Source: Plazaster borealis
Taxonomy: Eukaryota; Echinodermata; Asteroidea; Forcipulatida; Labidiasteridae
Assembly: GCA_021014325.1 (NCBI GenBank)
Contig: JAJGQC010000344.1
Coordinates: 28,359-92,358, forward strand
DNA length: 64,000 nt
Direction: 5' to 3'
The notes under the pieces were generated by a model. That model was not told where the DNA came from. It made no database searches and saw only the letters and a list, made by a program, of their open reading frames with translations. A program made the translations under genes and the position numbers. Shown one piece after another: positions 52,801 to 61,800 of this stretch (positions are counted from its first letter, which is position 1; every line of letters begins with the position of its first letter).

Positions 52801-55800
52801 ACAAGGGGGACGTGGGTCTCAAAGCAGGAATTTTTGGTTTTGTCTTCTCCTCTGGTGACCCTCGTTGATCAAGTACAGCTTTCCGTGCGAATATTTTGGC
52901 CATTGCTTCAGCATGCACATCGTCAACGCTGATCTTATTCGGCAAAGGACGAGGGCTGAACCCCTTTGGTTTGACTGGTGGAGGGATCTTGACTGGAGAT
53001 TTTTTCGGAGACGCTCGATGGACAGGGGTTGACTTCCCATAATTGGTTTCTAATTGTTGCTGAATCTTCTGGGCTCGTGCGCTGATCATCACCTGCAGGG
53101 AAGCATCCTGTGCAACTCTAGACTGTTCATTTGAAGTCTTGACTGCCCTCTTGATATGACTGGTGGGCTGCATATATTGTACTGGATCCTGGTTGACTTG
53201 TGGACGTGGGTCATCCTCAGTGTAGTCGCCCCAGTCAATTCCTATGGCTTGAGGTTTCGGACCTTCCTCACGCCTAGGGGGCCATACCACGCGACCAACA
53301 CGAATAGTATTTGCTCGGTAGGCGTCGTCCAAGGAAATAACTTTTCCACTTTTGGACCGGACCTTAACCTGGCTGTACTCTGGAGAGGGAGCTGGTGGTG
53401 GTGGAGGAAGAGGAGGTGGAGGAGGTACAGAGCCAGGTGAAGCAGCTCTGGGGTGGGAACTTTGTGCTGGGCCTGGTGAAGCAGCTCTTGGTGAAGCAGC
53501 TCTTAGTGAAGCAGCTCTAGGGTGGGAACCTCGTGCAGGGTCTGGTGGAGCAACTCTTGGGTGGGATTCCTGTGCTTGAGCTAAACTTTCCACTTTCAAC
53601 TTGCTTGTGGTCATCTCTTTGGAAGACTCCGCTGGAATATTGACAACATTGTCAGAGAACTGGAGGCTTTTAGGCCGACTGGATGGGGATTCCTGTGAGG
53701 TTTGATTCCTCCACGAGTAATCATCAGCAGCTTTTGTCTTAGAGAGAGAACTTTTCAGAGTATTCTCGGTAGAATCTTTGGCTGAGAGCTGGGAATGCAT
53801 TGATTCCAGCATCTGCTGCTGTTGCTGGAGCTGCATGTGCTGGGCCTAAACAGAGAAAACATAAACTACTTGTATGAAAAATCTCAGCAGTCTTAAAATA
53901 TCCTGTAATCTGTAGGCATTTTTAACCAAATTGCTGCAGGCGACCCAATAACAGGCAGAACTCTTTTGCAATGCACAGCGGAGGTCTACAAACTGACAAT
54001 AGTATAAACTCGGAATACCTGACGGTTAACCACATGCCCGGACTTTCCAATGTTTAGCGTGCACAGTGAATGCACTCGGCATGCTATACTTTGTTTCCCC
54101 CATACAAAGAGAGACAGATGGTCCTGAAAACCAAGCTCGAAATCTCCTTTTTCCTGGGTGGTATTGTGTAATCCCCGATTCCAGACCATTGTCCTTTTGT
54201 TAGGACGAGAGATCGGAGGCTGCCACCATTGTTTATGATTGTATTCAGGCAAGTCCGAGTGAACCAAGATTCCTGCCTAGATTTCGGCCATGGGACCATA
54301 TTAGCCATGGCTCACAGCCGAGGTTTTGCGATTCAAGCTGAATAAATCTCATAATTTCTCACAAGAAAACAATAAATCCTAGAGCTTTCTGTGAGAACCT
54401 TTGCTGTCTTGGCATTGTTGAGTCAAAGTTTCTTTGTGACAACGATATTCTCAAAACAAACTTCCGGAAATTCCGCATGGTAAAGATTTTTTTATCCGAA
54501 GTGAAGTGGCTCATTTCAAAATCTTGCAAGCTTGTATTTAACATTTGTAAAAAATTTCTACTTAGACAGTAAAAGTTTCAAGAAACTGTTATGATTGAAG
54601 GTGGAATTTTCAAATGCAGAAAAAAATGAAAAATGATAATCTAGTACAAGTTGTGCAACTCACCAGGATGGTCTGCTGGTTTAGATATGTCTGCTGCTGC
54701 ATCATGGAATCTTGTTGCTGTTGTTGTTGCTGTGCTTGTACTGCTGCTGCATACATGGCTGGCTGCATCATCATCTGAGCAGGGGCTGCTGCAGTGTCAA
54801 CAATAAACTTGATCAAGTCACTTCATCCAATCATTTCTTCATCTCTTCATCCAATTTAATCAAATTGTTACTTTACAATCACTATAAAAAAGTCTGAAGA
54901 CTTACACATGAAGACCTGTCAAAGTCTATCTCGGGCCAAACAATATTTTGTGACTTAGAAGTTGCATCAACCAATTATACAAAACATGATGCATTGCGTA
55001 CCGCCAGGCCAGCTGATTTGCCTAGCTATCGTCACTTATAAATAAGGCTGTCAAGCATCACTATACCTCGCTTATAAAACGCTCATGATACTGTAGCGAG
55101 CACGGGCTGATCACGAGCCAGTCCCGTGTTCGCTGTGTGACCTGGTCTTGGACATGTGCCAAGCATGTGGCGCGGAAAGCAGTGTGCGCTATGTTCAGTC
55201 TGTGCCTTGGCGTTGGAGACTACTCGTGTAAGCCTAGCAGAAATCAAGAAGAATGTAAGTAAAGAGATTTGATTCAATAAAAGAAGCCGTAATCGAGAAA
55301 ACAACGAGAAACCAAGAGCAGTTTCTGTGTTCAATTACTTCCTCGTTGTCGGTCGTCTGTTTAGTTATTGTCAATCAGTGTTAGTCCTAAGAAGACTTAG
55401 ACTGCGCCGCGGGCACGTTACAATACTATCATGACATCATGATAGAGCGTCCATGCTTACAAGCAAGGCGGATTTAGAATATTTATTTAGAACAGTATCA
55501 TGAGTGTTCTATGAGGCAGTGATCCACTATAAAAATCTTTGTCTTAAAAATGGAGTGAAAATCCACTTTTCTCCTTGAAAATGTATTTCCCCTTTCACCT
55601 TGTTTTTACAGAGTTCTCTTCTATCTAGCCAGCCCAAGTGTTTCACGTTGTTTTCATTATGTTGTACTGCTGAAACCCAAGGATAACTTGAGTGTCTGTG
55701 TGTAGTGTGGTTTAATTCAAGGAGTATTCACCCACCTAATGGGGGGAAGTCAACCTGATAGATGGTTTATTGGTCAGCCTTTTGGTTTCACCTTGTTTCA

Positions 55801-58800
55801 GGTCAGCAGTGTACTGTTCAGCACACTGGATATAGACCAATGTTTACATTTGGAGTAGAGCCTAATTACACCCCTGAGACCATGGAGTGGGGGAAGTGGG
55901 AAATGACATTCCAGAGAATTATTCACCACTTAGAGAGGTCTAATTGCCTTGGATCCTTGCTCTATGCTTGGATGAAGAGCACTCCCAGTCAATGGTCTGG
56001 AGACTATTTTTCATGTTTTATGGGAATTGCAATTCCCTTAGTATGGTGAAAGAGAAATAATTCCTTGAATTTCAGCAAACCCTGCACTTCACTGAGATTT
56101 CACAGTGGTTTCACAGCAAGTATGATTCTTGACACCCTAACTTATATGTGTCGAATGGGGTAGCCAGGCAGAAACTTAGTGTTTTGGTTTAGCAGTGATG
56201 TCAGAGGGTGCATTGTCTACAAACAAATATCCTATCCATGCACTTCATGTCATATTTCTCACTCAGAATAGCTCCAATAGCCACTCCTCCCATTCCAAAA
56301 TAGGCTACCCTTACAAAATATAAGATAATTGTTTACATTGATGCAAGATCTGGTGAAATGATGATTTTTACTGTAAATGTCGATAGAAGAAGCTGTACAT
56401 AAATAATCTGATTAAAGGAGAGATTAATTTGTCCAAGAGATTTAACAATGTAACACCATGTTAATATTACCTTGATAAGGCATGGCGGGAGTAGCATATG
56501 CTGGTACCATAGGAACAAAACAAAACAATGAGTTAGTAAGGGAGTTAGTACACCTCAACCAGTTCAAGTTGATATTCGATGATGTTTAAGTAGGTTTGAT
56601 GAAGTGAATGTTAGAAAGTAAAAAACAGTTCAAGAGAAAAGTGAGTACAGATTTATGTAGTCAGTAAAACATGAAAATTAAAATGAATGAGGATATTATC
56701 TTTTGGAAAGTATATACAGTTTTAAAGCCAGATAAAATAGGATGCCAAGAAACTATGTATGAGGAAAAGGTTTTAATAAAACAATTATTCCAATTTGTAT
56801 TATATTCCAGGAGCTGATAAAAGATTGGGAATTCTAAGATGACAAATAAGAAAGCATTTTAAAAGTAAATTCTGCTCTCAAATCTTCAGTTCTGTAAAAT
56901 GTTGAAGTGATTCTTTAGTATTTGAAAGATAAGTAGATTCCACCACAATGACTTTGACTGTGGCTAGCAGCATTTCTGATGATACTTTAACTTTAATTTT
57001 ACAGGGTGTCGTGGCCGAGCGGATAAGAGCACCGAACTCAAGCTCTGGTGTTTCTGTTCAGCAGAGTGTGGGTTCGAGTCCCGGTCGTGACACTTGTGTC
57101 CCTGAGCAAGACACTTAACTATAATTGCTTCTCTCCACCCAGGGGTAAATGGGTACCTGTGAGGGCAGAGATGGTTCTTGTGATTGATTTAGCTTAGTAG
57201 CGCATATTTGTTGCGCAGGCTGTATATTCCCCAGGGAGCTGAGATGGTTTAAGGAATGAAATGTAAATGGCCCAGTGACCAGGGGTATATAATAATGTTG
57301 GAAGCGCTTTGAGACGCCCTTCGGGAGTGAAAAGCGCTATATAAAACTGGTTATTATTATTATTATTAACTGCCACTGAAGCCAATAGACACAGCCATAG
57401 CAAAAGAAGGTAAATTCAAAATACCAATGAAACACAATCGTTGAAAATTCAGCCTTAAGTGTTACCTGACATCGCAGCGGGCATTGCAGTGGCCATTGTG
57501 GCTGGCATAACAGCCGGCATAGTCATGGGCATCTGCATGGCTGGCATGGTTGGTTGCATCATTCCATGAGTCAACACAGGGTTAGGTGCCATGTTAGGGT
57601 AACCTACATGTGTTAGTAAAATAGTTATTACTGGATTAAGGACTTTTCTACTTATTAAGATATTCTCAATGTCGGACAAATAGAGTACCATGAGCCGGGG
57701 ATGGTCTAGATTACTAAAATGTCAACTTGAGGCTCAACCTCAACCAACCTCGTTCTCAATCGTGTATGATCTCGCCACGCCATTTTGTTTTCTTTCCCAG
57801 AATGCCTTGCTCGATCATAACCCCTGGAAGTGTGACTTTGAAGTATCCAAATATATCATTGGATATTTTAATAAGCCATGTGGTTGATCCATTCTGTGTT
57901 AGAGACTACGCAGAGTGCGCTGTCAAAATACGCATTAAGTCATAGAGCAATTGGCCCCTCCCAATCTTTTTTGATCTTGTGATACGTCTAACTGTATGCA
58001 GTTTAGGGAGACCATATAAATACATGATTCATTTGAAAAGCATTGCGTTGAAATACGTGCATTTTTACACGCGCGTACTAAGCGCCCGACGAGCGTCCTA
58101 CAAGTGCTCGAATGTTTTTAACAAGCGTATGCGCACTTTTGGTGAGCCAATCAGCGCTGATTTTCAGTGTTTCCCTTCCAGGGGTTAGTGACGAGAGGTA
58201 TCGATACGGTGCGCTGCCCATGGTGGGGAGGCTGTACCTCAACATCCCTCTCAGGATCCCTCTTTGGTCGCTACACTCTTGGTGCCATGTAACAATGTTA
58301 AGAAATGTAAGTCATACTTTGTGCATTCAACAAAGCTAGAGATTTTCATTATGAAGAGACAATGTCAGGGACCACATTAATTGCAAAGGTGAAGGGAAGG
58401 GAGGGCAGGTGTTACTCTCTTTATGTCCTACATTGAAGATATTGTATTTGATGGTCTACAAGGTTACACTATACATGGTTAAAATAATCTTGATTTATCT
58501 ACTCAAAACTACACCAACTAAGAATATAATTATTTGACTACCTATGTGCATAAATGGTTAGTACTCCTAATGTTCAAGAACAACTTTGTTTAGGTCATTA
58601 AACAATTCACCTGTCTATGCAAAACATCTGTTTCTATTTTAAAACAATCTTGAAAAGAGTCAATTTTTTGAGAAATAATTTTCCAAAACAAACTTTATGG
58701 GCCTATAGTTTCATTTTGAAAAAAACACCAAACAAAAAACACCTGAGAATGAGGCCTTAGGCTAGCTCTTTACAGACCGTTATAAATAGCGCTCAGTAAA

Positions 58801-61800
58801 ATATCAGGTACCTAATTTGATTGTTCACATGCTTGTGTCGCAAAGTTTACCAGCACAGGTAAAAAAAATGGCGTTGCAAATTTTGTCTTTTAAAAGAAAT
58901 TAGTAGAAGCTAGATTTCAAGATAAACTGACTCAATTCAACCTGTATGAACAACTTCAGTCCCGACGCAGGATCTCATAATCTGCAACTGATAATCTTTG
59001 CAATTTATTTCTCTTTTCAATTTTTGGCTTTTGGAGCTTGCAATGTTGCACAAATTTTGAGTTCATGCAAGGATGTTTTCAATGGTTAAATTCAGTGGCC
59101 TTATGTCCCTCCATAAACGAAGAGAATCGATAAGTAGATAGTCTTACTACCATTGACTTCAACTGTCTGCTACAAATTGCTTAGTAGTTTTGCTAGACTA
59201 TAAGTAACCAATCATACCTGAGCTTTGTGACTGTTTGTTCCTGTTTGGTGATTTTCGGCCATGTACTGTAGTTGTAGTGTATTGCAGCATTATTATTATT
59301 TAGAAATGATAGAGTCAGGTGGATTGCAACTATATAAGAGTAGCTTTATGTATCAGATATAGTTGTAGATAATTTCTATTTCTTCTCTTCTCTCCTGTGT
59401 AGCTAAATCTTTTCATGTCAAAAGGATTTCAGTCTTGCTAGTAAGGTTATCAATAACCAGTGGAGTAACCAGACATTTTCATTTGGGGGAGGCAGGGCGC
59501 GAGATTTGTTTTCCTACAAACTTGTTGTCCCGGTCACTCCCCCCATACGGCGAACTGTGTACAAACTTCTTTTGATAGCACCCTCTTTTGAATCATCCTC
59601 CTCCAGCCCATGTTAATTTCCCGTATGGGGGGACAAAAAGTTTGTGGGAAAACAAATCTTGCAAGCAGGGCAAGTGGGAGGCAAAGACATAATTTGTTGT
59701 GTATTTGTGTTTTGTAGGCTATTTCATGTATCAAACAATTAATTCATGCTTTTTTCAATCTCAATTAGAGGGGGAGGGGCAAGAAGAGGGGGAAAGGGTT
59801 CTATGTGAGGGGGCTGGTTACACCACTGGCAATAACAATCAGGTGTTAATTGGTGTTTAGGGCAATTCATTAAAGTCAAATTTAAAACTTTGTCTACAAA
59901 GGTTTAGGTATATATACACCATGTGAGTTTTGTGATGACTAAAGTTGAAGCGATCTTAAACATTTAGTAGAGTTAGGGATTATTCAACAGTTAATTTAAT
60001 CATAGGATTGAAAAATAAGCTGGCAAGACAAGTCTGAAGATTTGTCATGGCAAAATAAAAACTTTCAGCCAATTTCAGCCAATTTAAAGAAGAGTACAGA
60101 AGTTTCAAAAGAAGAAGGAAGCTAATCATAATGCAAAATCTTTTTTTTTAAAATTCTTTGTCATTAATATGAAGAAATTCCTACCTGGGATGGTCATTGA
60201 TGGTGGTAAGGGAGGAGGAGGGGGCGGTGCTGGTACAGGGGATCGCCCCCCACCCCTAAGGGATTTATTCAGCTTCTGTAGGTTGGCTAGATCAGAGGTT
60301 TCATTCATCTCAAGGACAGGATTAAATAATCTGCAATTAAAGAGAGAAAACAAATGGATAATCAGATTTTCTCAAGCAAAAGGCTGTCGGGTATTGAATA
60401 TAGAATTTTTCAGCCATATAAAAACAAAACTACTAAAGACACAGTAATATTACTCAGGCCCAGTCAACTGGAATGATCTTCCATTATCTCTCTTCCAATG
60501 TTAATCCCTCGTTGTGTTTCAAAATAGACTCAAGTCCTTTCTAGTTTCACCATGAGCACTCTCATTGCCCTCCCTATGGGCCATCAGGTTGTCGTGACAC
60601 ATCTGTGTAGTTTTAAAAGAACTTTCCGATGATGTATAGATTGTACAAATCCATTGTGTGGTTCACGATTTAACATTTTTTTTAATAAACATTTAACTTT
60701 GATTTACTGTAAGTCGATGATAGTGACGTGGGAATCTTCGCCAATGCAAAATTACATCTATTAAATCCTTGCGGTACTCACTGCTAAAATATAGGATTCG
60801 AACTGCCTCGGCTAGCCATTTGGCTAGCTCAGTGGTCTAGTGGTATGACATCTGCTCTAGCATGGCAAAGGTCATGGGTTCGAATCCCACCAGATTGATA
60901 TGCCTGTTGATTTTTTCCCCACAGAACTCAGAAAAGTACTGAGTATACAGTGCTTAATACACATCGGTATAAGGGCAAAAAAATGAATGATATTCTTTTC
61001 CCCCGATGCAAAATTAACATCTATTAAAACAGTTTGTGCCGTGTTGATATTGAAGTTCAATTGTCTGATGAGTTTCAATTAATGTTCAATTCAATTTTAA
61101 TCTTGAGTTATGCTGTAGAGAAGAGTTGACAGGAAGAAGAAGAAGACAAAAACCACCCCCAAACAACATTAACAAGAGGTGTTTGACTGAAGTCCGAGCA
61201 GCTTAAAAGAACAGGGGATGGTTTTTAATTTTTTTTATAAGAAACACACTGAACGAAAGCACGATCAGAGAGGAAGACCCTGACTGATTGTGGGGTGTCG
61301 TGACCAAGCGGATAAGAACACCAAACTCAAGCTCTGGTGTTTCTGTTCAGCAAAGTGTGGGTTCGAGTTCCGGTCGTGACACTTGTGTCTCTGAGCAAGA
61401 CACTTAACTATAATTGCTTCTCTTCTCCACCCAGGGGTAAAATGGGTACCTGTGAGGGCAGAGATGGTTCTTGTGATTGATTTAGCTTAGTAGCGCATAT
61501 TTGTTGCACAGGCTGTATACTCTCAAGGGAGCTGAGATGGTTTAAGGAATGAAATAAATGGACCAGTGACCAGGAGTAATATTGTTAGAAGCGCTTTGAG
61601 ACGCCCCGGGTGTGTAAAGCGCGATATAAAAACCGATTATTATCTACCAACCTGTCTACATAGTCATCTAGTCGATGTCTTGAGTCACTAAGAGGAACTG
61701 ATACACTCCTTATGTAATGACCAGTGGTGTGATCCGAGTTGATGCTCTCATCATCACTGGGGTCAGAGTCCATGGTGGGATGAATTGGACTTACAGGTAC

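Noticed and set aside
53156..53579. Gly-rich plus-strand open frames opposite exon 7
   Set aside because: They are antisense shadows of the proline-rich codons in exon 7.
57005..57085. Possible tRNA-Leu gene
   Set aside because: A and B boxes are good, but the acceptor stem does not pair and the sequence continues into a SINE body with an (ATT)n tail.
60808..60895. Possible tRNA gene with GGGTTCGAATCCC
   Set aside because: Same head occurs at 1.66 and 30.3 kb attached to the same downstream sequence, so it is a SINE.
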